From positions 74,757 to 138,756 of the forward strand of contig NZ_JAVRHN010000010.1 in assembly GCF_031846645.1 (NCBI RefSeq): a stretch of 64,000 bases of DNA, read 5' to 3'. This document shows, one piece after another, positions 16,423 through 25,561 of the stretch. Position 1 is the stretch's first letter; every line of letters begins with the position of its first letter. Made by a program: the position numbers and the translations under genes. The stretch is from Autumnicola psychrophila. GTDB lineage: Bacteria; Bacteroidota; Bacteroidia; Flavobacteriales; Flavobacteriaceae. The notes under the pieces were generated by a model. The model saw only the letters and a program-made list of their open reading frames with translations, ran no database searches and was not told where the DNA came from.

Positions 16423-17769
16423 ATGAAAAAGTATGATGTATTTGTAATAGGTTCAGGAATGGCAGGAATGAATGTTGCCAATAAATGTGCTTCTAAAGGC
16501 CTTAGGGTAGGAATAACAGATGAATTGCCCTATGGTGGTACTTGTGCCCTTCGTGGATGTGATCCAAAAAAGATCATGCTCGGCCCTACTGAAGCAAAAC
16601 ATTTGGCTGATAATTTTTACGAGAAGCAAATTTCTGAAGTGCCAGCTATTTACTGGCAAGAAGCAATGAAATTCAAACAGGATTTTGTGGATGCTATGCC
16701 ACCTAAAATTGAAAAAGGTTACCAAAAAAACGAAATTGATACCTTTCATGAATCAGCAAAATTTATTTCTGAAACTCAATTGAAGGTAGGAAATGAAATT
16801 ATAGAAGCCGGAAAGATCCTAATAGCTACGGGTGCAAAGCCGAGAAAGCTGGATATTCCGGGTGAGGAGTATGCTATTAGCAGTACAGATTTTCTCAATT
16901 TCAAATCCCTGCCATCCTCTTTGCTGTTTATTGGCGGTGGGTACATCGCTTTTGAGTTTGCACATATGGCTGCCCGTTTTGGCAGTAAAGTGATCATAAT
17001 TCACAGGGGGAAAAGGCCACTGGAGAATTTTGATCCTTTTATAGTAGATCAATTAACTGAAGCTACCAGGAAGTTAGACATACAATTAATTTTGAACACC
17101 AACGTTACGGCGATTGAAGAGGCGAATGGGGCTTTTCGCGTAACCGGAAAAGGTGAAAGTGGGGAAAAGAAATGGGAGGCTGCGCAGGTGATTAATTCTG
17201 CTGGAAGGCCTCCTGCCATTTTTGATTTGGACCTGCAGAAAGCAAATATCGCCTTTGGTAAAAAAGGAGTTGAAGTGAATGAATATTTGCAAAGCACCAC
17301 CAATCCAAATGTCTATGCTGCCGGGGATGCAGCAGATACAGATGGTATTCCCCTTACACCGGTTGCCGTTATGGAAGGGCATATTGTAGCATCCAATATA
17401 TTAAAAGGCAACACTAAAAAACCAGATTACACCGCCATTCCCACCGTGGTTTTTACGCTGCCCACAATGGCTTCGGTAGGACTTACTGAAGAAGAAGCCA
17501 CTAAAAAAGGTCTTAATTTTAAGGTGAACAAGAACCGTGTTCCCGACTGGTTTACCGCCCAAAGGATCAACGAGAAAACCTATGCCTATAAGACACTCGT
17601 CGAGAAAGAAAGCGGAAAAATTTTGGGAGCACATCTCATTGGCCCACATGCCGAGGAAGTAATAAATCTTTTTGCCCTGGCTATAAAAGTCGGATTCACT
17701 TCCAAAGATTTAAAAACCATGATCTTAACCTATCCTTCATCAAGTTCAGATGTGGTTTATATGGTATGA
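16423..17769 (+). CDS. MerA-like FAD/NAD(P) disulfide oxidoreductase lacking the C-terminal Cys pair
   Basis: A 448-residue cytosolic flavoprotein of the class I pyridine nucleotide-disulfide family. It shows the FAD-binding GSGMAGMNVA (10-19), the redox-active pair CALRGC (Cys41, Cys46), the NAD(P) motif FIGGGYIAFE, and NVYAAGDAADTDG for the flavin. Mercuric reductase normally also has an N-terminal HMA domain and a C-terminal vicinal CC pair that hands Hg2+ to the active site. Both are missing here, and the usual HPTxxE active-site segment reads YPSSSSDV. The mer-operon position suggests mercury or related thiol chemistry, but it may reduce another disulfide or metal-thiol complex. It is translated just after merTP. 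Confidence 0.8.
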   Translation: MKKYDVFVIGSGMAGMNVANKCASKGLRVGITDELPYGGTCALRGCDPKKIMLGPTEAKHLADNFYEKQISEVPAIYWQEAMKFKQDFVDAMPPKIEKGYQKNEIDTFHESAKFISETQLKVGNEIIEAGKILIATGAKPRKLDIPGEEYAISSTDFLNFKSLPSSLLFIGGGYIAFEFAHMAARFGSKVIIIHRGKRPLENFDPFIVDQLTEATRKLDIQLILNTNVTAIEEANGAFRVTGKGESGEKKWEAAQVINSAGRPPAIFDLDLQKANIAFGKKGVEVNEYLQSTTNPNVYAAGDAADTDGIPLTPVAVMEGHIVASNILKGNTKKPDYTAIPTVVFTLPTMASVGLTEEEATKKGLNFKVNKNRVPDWFTAQRINEKTYAYKTLVEKESGKILGAHLIGPHAEEVINLFALAIKVGFTSKDLKTMILTYPSSSSDVVYMV

Positions 17770-17790
17770 TTAACTAAAAATAATAAAAAA

Positions 17791-18015
17791 ATGAATTTTT
17801 TTATCACCAAATCAACAATCACTTGCCCCAATTGCGGCCACTCTAAACAAGAAGAAATGCCAACAGATGCCTGCCAGTTTTTTTATGAATGCGAAGAGTG
17901 CAAAGAAGTACTGAAGCCAAATGCAGGAGACTGCTGTGTATTCTGTTCTTATGGCAGCGTACCCTGTCCTCCTATCCAACAAAATAATACTTGCGGGTCG
18001 TCTAATTATTGCTAA
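17791..18015 (+). CDS. GDCCVxC domain small Cys-rich protein
   Basis: The 74-residue protein has 12 cysteines, including CPNC (near 13), CEEC (near 37) and the family signature GDCCVFCSYGSVPCPP (near 49-64), and ends in CGSSNYC. This signature names a small family commonly found next to merTP and reductase genes. The CxxC pairs suggest a zinc-ribbon-like fold or soft-metal binding in the cytosol. No signal peptide is seen. It is the fourth gene of the mercury-type operon, 21 bp after the reductase. Its biochemical role is unknown. Confidence 0.85.
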   Translation: MNFFITKSTITCPNCGHSKQEEMPTDACQFFYECEECKEVLKPNAGDCCVFCSYGSVPCPPIQQNNTCGSSNYC

Positions 18016-18135
18016 TAAATTGACAATAAAAAAGATGGTTCATGGATATAAGAATAGGTAAAAGTGCTTAAAAATACCTGTAGGTCAAAATCAAAAGATT
18101 TATAGAAGTGATGTTTTCTATTTAATAATTGTTTT

Positions 18136-19464
18136 ATGAGTGATTATAAGAAAGGGAGTTTAACCCTTGCCAATGCAGTGGCAATGGGAACTGGAGTAAT
18201 GATTGGAGCAGGTATTTTTGCTCTTCTGGGGCAAATCGCTGAACTCTCTGGACAATATTTCGCACTATCTTTTATAGTGGGAGGGGTAATTTCAGGATTT
18301 AGTGCTTATTCATATATTAAAATGGCCGATGCTTATCCTTCCGCAGGGGGGATAGCTATGTTCCTGAAAAAGGCCTACGGGAAAGGCACAATTACAGCAT
18401 TTGCAGCTCTTCTAATGGCTTTTTCCATGGTGCTGAACGAAAGCCTCGTAGCCCGCACCTTTGGAACTTATACTATGCAGCTCTTCAATGGGAGCCAGGA
18501 CAGCTTTCTGGTTCCGGCGCTGGGAGTGGGACTTTTGGTAGCTGCGTTTATTATAAACATTCTGGGGAACGAGATAATAGGAAAGACAGCGATGACTACC
18601 GCAGCCCTAAAGATTGGAGGAATTCTTGTTTTTGCTGTAGGGGCGCTGTGGGCAGCCGATTTTAATATCGGTTCCGCCTTACCTTCGCAAGGTCCGCAGA
18701 ATAAGATAAGCGAATACATTGCCTCACTTGCTCTTTCCATTTTAGCTTATAAAGGCTTTACCACGATAACCAATAGTGGGGGTGAAGTAAAGAACCCTCA
18801 TAAAAACATAGGCCGTGCAATTATACTTTCCCTGCTCATTTGCGCAACCATATATTTTCTCACGGCCCTGGCAGTGGGCGCGAACCTCAGCATTGAGCAG
18901 ATTATACAAGCAAAAGATTATTCTCTGGCAGAAGCTGCTCGTCCACTATTCGGGAACTATGGACTTTATTTTACGGTGGGGATCGCCATAATCGCAACAA
19001 TTACAGGAGTTATTTTCAGTATTTTTGCTGTCTCCCGAATGACTGCAATGCTTACGAACATGAAATTGATCCCGCACTCACATTTTGGAATGCCAGGAAA
19101 CATTCAGCAACACATGCTGGTATATATTACAGTGCTTTCCATCACCCTTACCATTCTTTTTGATCTTTCGGGAATTGCTGCTATGGGAGCTATTTTCTAT
19201 CTTATCATGGATATTATCATCCACGTGGGAGTGCTACGACATATGAAAGAAAAAGTAAAGGCAAACCCGGTGATTGTAATTACGGCTATTGTGCTGGACG
19301 TCGTTGTGTTATTAGGATTTATTTGGGTGAGGGCACAAACAAACTTGACGGTTATTATTGTTTCCGGAGCCCTTATAGTATTTACCTTTTTCGGGGAAAA
19401 GATTTTTCTTGGCTTAGGTAATAAAAAAGGAAAAGGGAAAGAGAAACATCATCACGAGGATTAA
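18136..19464 (+). CDS. APC superfamily amino acid permease
   Basis: A 442-residue inner-membrane transporter with about 12 hydrophobic helices. The N-terminal signature GTGVMIGAGIFALLG (about 18-32) is the helix-1 substrate-binding loop of APC-family amino acid transporters, and later segments such as ISEYIASLALSILAYKGFTT fit helix 6. The C-terminus is His-rich (KEKHHHED). It lies 120 bp after the mercury-type operon, so co-regulation is uncertain. The substrate cannot be read from sequence. No terminator is evident directly after it. Confidence 0.88.
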   Translation: MSDYKKGSLTLANAVAMGTGVMIGAGIFALLGQIAELSGQYFALSFIVGGVISGFSAYSYIKMADAYPSAGGIAMFLKKAYGKGTITAFAALLMAFSMVLNESLVARTFGTYTMQLFNGSQDSFLVPALGVGLLVAAFIINILGNEIIGKTAMTTAALKIGGILVFAVGALWAADFNIGSALPSQGPQNKISEYIASLALSILAYKGFTTITNSGGEVKNPHKNIGRAIILSLLICATIYFLTALAVGANLSIEQIIQAKDYSLAEAARPLFGNYGLYFTVGIAIIATITGVIFSIFAVSRMTAMLTNMKLIPHSHFGMPGNIQQHMLVYITVLSITLTILFDLSGIAAMGAIFYLIMDIIIHVGVLRHMKEKVKANPVIVITAIVLDVVVLLGFIWVRAQTNLTVIIVSGALIVFTFFGEKIFLGLGNKKGKGKEKHHHED

Positions 19465-19703
19465 TTTAGTCATAAAGGAAATATTTATAGGAAACTGAAC
19501 CTCAGGTAAAGTAATCTGACTTAGTAAAATAGTATATCATAAAGCACAAATGACAACCTTACTATTAAATAATTTTGATGGAGAAATAAAACCTAATTCA
19601 AGCTTGTTGTCGTCTTGGGACTTTTTATCTGCTGTAAAAATTATTCCTGCATATTTTATTTAATCTGAGGTCATTTGTTATAATTTATATCGAAAATTTC
19701 GGT

Positions 19704-19900
19704 TATCTTTGGTTTACGGAAAAGAATTGAAGCGAAGGTTACCTTTTCGGTTACCTCGTTTTATAGAAGTAAGTTAATTGTTTGATAATCAAAATATTGT
19801 AGGTTGATAGATTAGTTCTGCCACCCCGACTTTAATAAGTTGTATTTTAAAACATTTTAAGGGTAATTATATGGTTTACATGTAGTTACCCTTTTTTTTT
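19704..19900 (+). ncRNA. Candidate small RNA transcription unit (promoter box to strong terminator)
   Basis: TATCTTTG (19704-19711) matches the Bacteroidota -7 box. About 180 bp further on lies a strong intrinsic terminator (19861-19900). Between them there is no open frame of note, but a local hairpin (GGTTACC near 19738 facing GGTTACC near 19754, through partial complementarity) and CTGCCACCCCGAC at 19819 stand out. The unit could be an unrecognised regulatory RNA or a remnant of a mobile element end. No known RNA family was recognised. Confidence 0.3.
19861..19900 (+). terminator. Rho-independent terminator
   Basis: GGGTAA (19861-19866) pairs with TTACCC (19886-19891), and the inner ATG/CAT pairs extend the stem. 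Nine T follow directly (19892-19900). No protein gene lies close upstream on the plus strand, so it may end a small RNA starting near 19718. Confidence 0.7.
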
Positions 19901-20067
19901 GGTTCAAATTTCAACAAACGATGTTAAAATTAATGTGAGTTCATCGTGAGTTCGGATCAATCCAGTTATTGTTATTTTTTTGTTGCAAAGGTGCCTCCAA
20001 AATGGCAATTATCAACCTTACTTAATTTATCGCCAACGGCTAAAAATCCGCTTATTCACAAACCGGA

Positions 20068-20110
20068 ACTTCCAAATTAACCAAAAAATCTCCACTTACG
20101 GCTAAGTAAG
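20068..20110. mobile_element. IS-derived fragment shared with 63944-63988
   Basis: ACTTCC.AAATT..CC.AAAAAAT..CCACTT.CGGCT is shared with the right end of the window, where it follows IS21-like terminal repeats. About 36 of 44 positions agree by eye. It lies in a gene-free zone with other IS debris. It is a scar rather than a complete element. Confidence 0.35.
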
Positions 20111-20296
20111 GATGCTGACCGGCAGCTTTTTTTCTTCCCTCGAAAATAATATTAGCAAAAAAACCGGAATTTAGCGACTACCCTGCCCTCCGCTCCGGAA
20201 TTGCTCACAACATAGATGAAAATCCTCACAACAGATAATCTAGTCCAGGGAGTAAATGGTAAGGCCCCCTCAGCAGATCAATACATGGAAGCGAGA

Positions 20297-20430
20297 TTTA
20301 CTAAAGGAGGCCGATATGGATTTTTCAAAGGCCTAAAAATCACAAGAATAAGAGAAAGAGGAAAAGAAAGACCAGCTTCTTAAAGTAATTCGCGAGCTTA
20401 AAGTGGAGAATGATTTTTAAAAAACACCTT
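20297..20430 (+). pseudogene. Decayed IS3-family transposase OrfA fragment
   Basis: One frame reads EADMDFSKA, stop, KSQE, stop, EKEEKKDQLLKVIRELKVENDF, stop. The leucine-zipper-like end with ELKVEND(F)LKK is typical of IS3-family OrfA just before the OrfB frameshift region. Several in-frame stops and the absence of OrfB show it is dead. Together with the neighbouring scar it marks the 20 kb zone as a former insertion site. Confidence 0.5.
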
Positions 20431-20676
20431 GCGATAAAACCTTTATAGGAGCTTAGAACTATGATAAGCAATGGTTATTCAAAAAACAATATTGAAGTAT
20501 AATAGTTCCTTTTAGATTTCTATTGGTACTGAAAATGAGGGAACATAAAACCAAATATCATGTTTCTCTCCAAAAATATAAAATGGAAGCATCCTGGTTT
20601 AAAACAGGCATTAAGCTATATCTTAAAGCAACCTCCAGACCTATTTTGCAATAAACCTGTTTCTTCTTTTTCAGAA

Positions 20677-21519
20677 TTACTTTTTTCTGTACTCCCTGGG
20701 AGTGCAATTATTCAATTTTTGAAAAGCTGTATTAAAACGATTAATCGAATTGAATCCACAATCAAAAGCTATATCGGTAATTTTATTATTTGTGGTAATT
20801 AATTTCCGTTGAGAGTGCATTATTCTTTCCTGAATTATATAATCATAAATTGTTGTATGAAAAGCTTTTTTAAAAATCACATTAGCATAATCAGGGTGTA
20901 GCCCTATTTCTCTTCCAATATCAGTGATTTTAATGGGTTTCATAAAATTTTGAGCGATATATAATGCGATTTGTTCAACCTTGCTTATTTCATCTATTTT
21001 AATCTGTAAGCGCTCATCATTTTTTAGTGGGTAAAGCCTAGAGGTCAATCGTAGTAATCTCGCTCGCATTTCGTATAAAGTAGCTTCCGGTGTGTAATCT
21101 TCAGCAAGATCTTTTACCCAATTTTCAAAAAGAAATTTATCATACGTCGAATGCTCTCCTGAATCTTCTATGACAACCTGACCTTTAAGTATTCTATCAA
21201 CGAAAAAAGAAGGTAGTTTCCATTCTAAAAACTGTGTCAATGGAATAGTGCATACAAAATACTGGGCAGATTTTGTAAAATTCACAATTTGGTGTGGTAT
21301 AAGACCCCAGAACAGAGAAAAGCTGTTTTCAGGAATGATGACCTTAGATTTTTGAAAAAGATAGGTTATGTTTCCCCTTATTAAATAATTTATTTCAATT
21401 TCATTGTGTCTATCTGGTTTTTTCATCAAGTTGGGCGTCCATTGCTCACATGTTAAACCATATGGGTTAAATTCTTTTCGTTCTTCGTTAAATGTATTTA
21501 ATTTATCGGGATTCGACAT
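20677..21519 (-). CDS. AraC family transcriptional regulator
   Basis: The 280-residue cytosolic regulator has an N-terminal cupin-like sensor (about 30-110; RHNEIEINYLIRGNITYLFQ) and a C-terminal double helix-turn-helix (about 185-278). The second half includes KITDIGREIGLHPDYANVIF and the AraC signature ITDIAFDCGFNSINRFNTAF, ending in PREYRKK. It is transcribed away from the DUF1593/pectin cluster, with about 95 bp between the two starts, so it is the obvious candidate to control that cluster in response to a sugar. The ligand is unknown. It is the first intact gene after the IS debris at 20 kb. Confidence 0.92.
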   Translation of the reverse strand: MSNPDKLNTFNEERKEFNPYGLTCEQWTPNLMKKPDRHNEIEINYLIRGNITYLFQKSKVIIPENSFSLFWGLIPHQIVNFTKSAQYFVCTIPLTQFLEWKLPSFFVDRILKGQVVIEDSGEHSTYDKFLFENWVKDLAEDYTPEATLYEMRARLLRLTSRLYPLKNDERLQIKIDEISKVEQIALYIAQNFMKPIKITDIGREIGLHPDYANVIFKKAFHTTIYDYIIQERIMHSQRKLITTNNKITDIAFDCGFNSINRFNTAFQKLNNCTPREYRKK

Positions 21520-21614
21520 GTTTGAATGAATATCAGATTAGTATTGTAAATATATCGATGCTAAATTTACCTTTTTTGAAAATCCCATAGCCATTAGGCG
21601 AAAAATTTTAAACC

Positions 21615-23918
21615 ATGATAAGAATAAAAATTAAATATTTATTGATTATTTTGATTGTCTTTTCTATTACAGTTTCTTGTAAGTCCATTGTAGAAGAAAA
21701 GGAGCAAAACTCAGCCTCAGAGGTAAGTTATATTAAGCCCAGAATTATAAACACTACAGATCTGGGTGCTGACCCTGATGACAAACAATCAATGGTACGC
21801 CAGTTCGTAAGTGCTAACGAGTTTGATATGGAAGGGTTGGTAGTCGCCACCGGGTGTTGGAGAAAAACACAAAGCAATACTGAAATGTTGGACACGCTTG
21901 TGAATGCTTACGAAGCGGTATACCCCAATTTAAAAGTCCATGCCGAGGGATATCCCACCCCGGAATACCTTAAATCAATTTCTGTAATGGGGCAAAAAGG
22001 ATACGGTATGAGTGATGTAGGTACTGGAAAAGACAGTCCCGGTTCCGATTTAATTATTGCCTCGGCAGATAAAGACGATCCAAGACCACTGTGGGTTATG
22101 GGCTGGGGAGGCATGAACACCATCGCGCAGGCGATTTGGAAAGTACGCGAAACCCGATCTCCTGCTGAGTTAAAAAAATTCATTAGTAAATTGAGGTTGA
22201 TAGATATTTTGGGGCAAGATGATGCAGGAGCCTGGATAGCCAAGAACTTTCCGGATGCTTTTTATATACGCGCTACGGGGGTGTACGGTTGGCAACCACC
22301 AAAAAATGGTGATTATCAACGTAATGACATTCAAAGCCATGGTCCGCTTGGCGCTATTTATCCAGATACGAAATGGGCTACTGAAGGAGATACGCCAGCG
22401 TTCATGCACATATATCCGAACGGGCTTAATGATCCCGAACAAATTGACCAAGGCAGCTGGGGCGGTAGATTCAGTTTTACCAAAAAAGCAGGTATCCGCA
22501 GCATGTCCGAAGTGGCAAAAATCGAAAAGGATGGAGAAACTAAATATGACCCGTATTATATGTATGGGAATACTGAAGAAGGTGCAGATGCGATAAAGCG
22601 TTGGAATGAGGGCTACAACAACGACTTTGCAGCACGTATGGACTGGAGTATCACGAGTAACTACAATGATGCCAACCACCACCCCGTTGCGGTGCTCAAT
22701 GGGGATAAAACCAGAAGTGTTTTGCAAATGTCCGCATCCGTTGGTGACAAAGTTGAATTAAATGCCGGGGGCTCTTCTGATCCCGATGGCGATTCGCTTT
22801 CCTATAAATGGTCTTTTTATGATGAACCCAGTTCGTTTGATGGTTCGGTTCCCATTGAGAACAGTACATCTGCCAAGGCTACGATCGAAATTCCGGAAAA
22901 TTCTGGGGGCAAAAATATACATATAATTCTCAAAGTTTATGATAACGGTTCCCCTAATTTGTACGCTTATCGCCGAATGATCATTAATGTTGGATCTTCA
23001 AAAACAAACGCAGTGGGTGGTATGGTAGAGCCAACTGCGGGAGCCCCGTACACACCTTTTCCGACCGATGTGGTGGTGACCAGGGTCAACCATTTTGATA
23101 ACATGTGTTGGAAAATTGCAGCCGCTGGAGGGACATGGTATTTTGAAAATGGGGAAACTGATGGTCAAACAGGATTTAGCAGCGCTTTCGACCAGGCCGG
23201 AAACGACTGGATCGGCAATGATGCCGATAGGGGCTATAATAAATCTTCCAATAAAGGAGGTAAGCATGAGTATCGCGGTTGGCCGAATTTTGGTGAAGGT
23301 AATTTCAACCATCCCCAAAGAAACAGTAATTCAAAATCCTGGTGGGTCGATAAAAAAGGCAATAAGATAGCTTTCAATGAGAAATTGAAAGGAGACCATT
23401 TAATTATGAGAACCTCCAATCCCTCTTATGAACTGGAGTACCATTTCTTTCCTACCCATGCCGCCATTAAAATAATAAAGGCTGAAGACAAGTATGCATT
23501 TCTTTATGAGGGCCCGATTGGTGGTGAACAGGAAGCTTCAATAGAAAAAGATTACTATGTCTTAAAGGATGGTATTCACAGAGAGGTAAAAGAAGGTGGT
23601 CTGGGATATTTAGAACCTGAATTCGGGAACAAATTTCCTTCCCCGTTCTTTTATCTGGAAGATAGCGATCCAAAAGACCGTCAAATTTTCTATGTGGGCG
23701 TAAAAAATGTTGGACCCGAAACCGCAGGTGACGAAGGTTGGAGACAAGGAGAAAATATGGTGATTTTCAGCTTTGGCAGGGACGAAGATAAACGTGCATA
23801 TTCCGGAACCGATGCCATTTGCGTATTCGGTTTTTATGAGAAAGGCCCGCATCAAGAAGTATCCGATTTTATAGAAGCAGGTCTGGAGAATCCGTTCAAT
23901 CCCATAACGAAGCAATAA
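21615..23918 (+). CDS. Three-domain DUF1593 (Sde182-like) secreted lipoprotein
   Basis: A 767-residue lipoprotein (signal IFSITVSC type, Cys22). Domain 1 (about 40-355) is the DUF1593 nucleoside-hydrolase-like fold; the metal-binding DxGxDPDD motif appears as TTDLGADPDDKQSMV. Domain 2 (about 365-455) is Ig/PKD-like (GGSSDPDGDSLSYKW), matching the Sde182-type C-terminal module. Domain 3 (about 465-767) contains HFDNMCWKIAAAGGTWYFENG, equals the separate protein at 30497-31483, and may bind or cut carbohydrate. It is the first gene of the cluster, divergent from the AraC regulator. The substrate is unknown; association with pectin genes suggests glycan breakdown at the cell surface. Confidence 0.8.
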   Translation: MIRIKIKYLLIILIVFSITVSCKSIVEEKEQNSASEVSYIKPRIINTTDLGADPDDKQSMVRQFVSANEFDMEGLVVATGCWRKTQSNTEMLDTLVNAYEAVYPNLKVHAEGYPTPEYLKSISVMGQKGYGMSDVGTGKDSPGSDLIIASADKDDPRPLWVMGWGGMNTIAQAIWKVRETRSPAELKKFISKLRLIDILGQDDAGAWIAKNFPDAFYIRATGVYGWQPPKNGDYQRNDIQSHGPLGAIYPDTKWATEGDTPAFMHIYPNGLNDPEQIDQGSWGGRFSFTKKAGIRSMSEVAKIEKDGETKYDPYYMYGNTEEGADAIKRWNEGYNNDFAARMDWSITSNYNDANHHPVAVLNGDKTRSVLQMSASVGDKVELNAGGSSDPDGDSLSYKWSFYDEPSSFDGSVPIENSTSAKATIEIPENSGGKNIHIILKVYDNGSPNLYAYRRMIINVGSSKTNAVGGMVEPTAGAPYTPFPTDVVVTRVNHFDNMCWKIAAAGGTWYFENGETDGQTGFSSAFDQAGNDWIGNDADRGYNKSSNKGGKHEYRGWPNFGEGNFNHPQRNSNSKSWWVDKKGNKIAFNEKLKGDHLIMRTSNPSYELEYHFFPTHAAIKIIKAEDKYAFLYEGPIGGEQEASIEKDYYVLKDGIHREVKEGGLGYLEPEFGNKFPSPFFYLEDSDPKDRQIFYVGVKNVGPETAGDEGWRQGENMVIFSFGRDEDKRAYSGTDAICVFGFYEKGPHQEVSDFIEAGLENPFNPITKQ

Positions 23919-23962
23919 AAACATAACTTACATTAAATAATATTAACTTAAAATATATCGAA

Positions 23963-25000
23963 ATGCAAATCTATGTGAAAACTATACTTCTTGCGCTGGT
24001 TGCCGTTGTGGCATGCAAACCCTTAGCTACCCAGGAACCGACTTCCTCTGAAACTACCTCCAATGAGCGTTATCGCGTTATCATTACATCTGACTTTCCA
24101 CCATTTCCGGTGACCAATAGTGATCCTGATGACGTGCAGTCGATCGTTCGTTTCTTGCTTTACTCCAATGAATTAGATGTGGAGGGGTTAATTGCATCCG
24201 CCGGTACATTTGATATGGTTGCGGAAAAAGAAAATATCTTGGCCGCTCTTGATGAATACGATAAGGTTGACGAAAATTTACGAAAGCACGATGCCAAATA
24301 TCCTACGGCCGATGCCCTTCGGGCCATTACCTATGAGGGCAAGGGCAATAACAACGGTATTAAAATAAAATGGGGATGTGACAAACAACCCGTTGAAGAT
24401 ATAATTGGAGAGGGTAAAAGTAGTGAAGCTTCAAATGCCATCATCGCCGCTGCCGACAAGCCCGACCCACGGCCAATATGGATCGGTGTATGGGGTGGCC
24501 CCAGAGAAATTGCCCAGGCCATCTGGGATGTCAGCAATACGCGAAGCGAAGAGGAACTGAAAACTTTTATCAGCAAGCTAAGAGTCTACTTGATCGCATG
24601 TCAAGATGCTTCGCATGAATGGCTCATGAACGAATTCCCGGACCTGTTCATAATCGAATCCAGGAAAACATACCATGGTATGTTTCACAGTGACAGTAAA
24701 GAATGGGCCCAGGAGAACATTATCAACAATCATGGGCCGCTTTGTGCCATCTACCCGCCGGAAGCCATGGCGGGCCCCGGAGTTATCGAGGGAGACACGC
24801 CCACTTTTTTGCATCTGATCAGTGCCAATCGGGGTATTAATGATCCTGAAGACCCAAGTCAACCCAGTTGGGGCGGAGAATATGTTCGCAAAGAAGGTAC
24901 GAACCACTGGGTGGATGGACCTGGTGCGTCTGCTATTTCAAAATGGAAAAATGACTATCAGGCCGAATTCAAGGAACGGGCAGACTGGTGTATCGAATAA
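23963..25000 (+). CDS. Short DUF1593 nucleoside-hydrolase-like lipoprotein
   Basis: The 345-residue lipoprotein (lipobox VAVVAC, Cys about 19) contains a single DUF1593 domain. The divalent-metal motif is SDPDDVQSIVRF (near 53) after TSDFPPF, then VEGLIASAGTF, RPIWIGVWGGPREIAQAIWD (near 175), and NNHGPLCAIYPPE. It lacks the Ig-like and third domains of the upstream 767-residue protein. It is closely related to the product of 27980-29065 and to the pseudogene at 31567-31922. It follows the long DUF1593 gene by 44 bp and is likely co-transcribed. Possible N-glycoside hydrolase chemistry follows from the fold only. Confidence 0.8.
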   Translation: MQIYVKTILLALVAVVACKPLATQEPTSSETTSNERYRVIITSDFPPFPVTNSDPDDVQSIVRFLLYSNELDVEGLIASAGTFDMVAEKENILAALDEYDKVDENLRKHDAKYPTADALRAITYEGKGNNNGIKIKWGCDKQPVEDIIGEGKSSEASNAIIAAADKPDPRPIWIGVWGGPREIAQAIWDVSNTRSEEELKTFISKLRVYLIACQDASHEWLMNEFPDLFIIESRKTYHGMFHSDSKEWAQENIINNHGPLCAIYPPEAMAGPGVIEGDTPTFLHLISANRGINDPEDPSQPSWGGEYVRKEGTNHWVDGPGASAISKWKNDYQAEFKERADWCIE

Positions 25001-25044
25001 ATTGGCTTAGGACAAGTGTTTTCAAATTTTCAAATAATACTGAC

Positions 25045-25525
25045 GCGTTAATTTTAATAATTAACTAAATCCAGTTGTTCTTTGTCATTTTGATTTGTTT
25101 GTTAATCGATTAAGATTTCATTCAAAAAGAGTTTTATCGAATAGATCTCCAGTAATCGTACGATTTAATAAATTATGAGGTTGCTTTTTATATTTTACAC
25201 GTTCCATAATAAGCTAGTTACATAATGAAAGACAAATCCGAATGTTGACTGCGTTTTTGGACTAACCCAATGAATTTTTATGGTCAAGTTCTGTTTTATC
25301 CATTTGAAGAAAGTCTCTATTTGCCATCTGTTACAGTAAAGTTTGGCTATTTCTAGAGCTGATACTTCATGGTTATTGGACCAAAAAGTAAAATCGATGT
25401 TGTAATTATTGCAATCTCAGTATAATCCATCGTAGTCCTTGCTCTGCGAAAAGCACACATATCGTGCATATGGAATAAAGCGGCAAAATCTATATAAGAA
25501 ATATTGCTCCAGTTACAGGAACTAA
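25045..25525 (-). pseudogene. Decayed IS4-family transposase, C-terminal part (copy 1)
   Basis: Translated on the minus strand in broken frames, this stretch gives YIDFAALFHMHDMCAF, then ALEIAKLYCNRW, QIETFFKWIKQNLTIK and LFDKTLF near the end. These are the hallmarks of the DDE core and C-terminus of IS4-group transposases of Bacteroidota (YREK-like RWQIE..FKWIKQ). Frameshifts and stops show it is inactive. Two further copies of its end lie at 27029-27190 and 36745-37070. Confidence 0.65.
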
Positions 25526-25561
25526 TACTATTAATTTATTAAACATTAAAAAAAGAAAAAT

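Noticed and set aside
19801..19860. tRNA 3' fragment or attachment site at CTGCCACCCCGAC.
   Set aside because: No T-arm or matching acceptor half could be built and no second copy of the string was found in the window.
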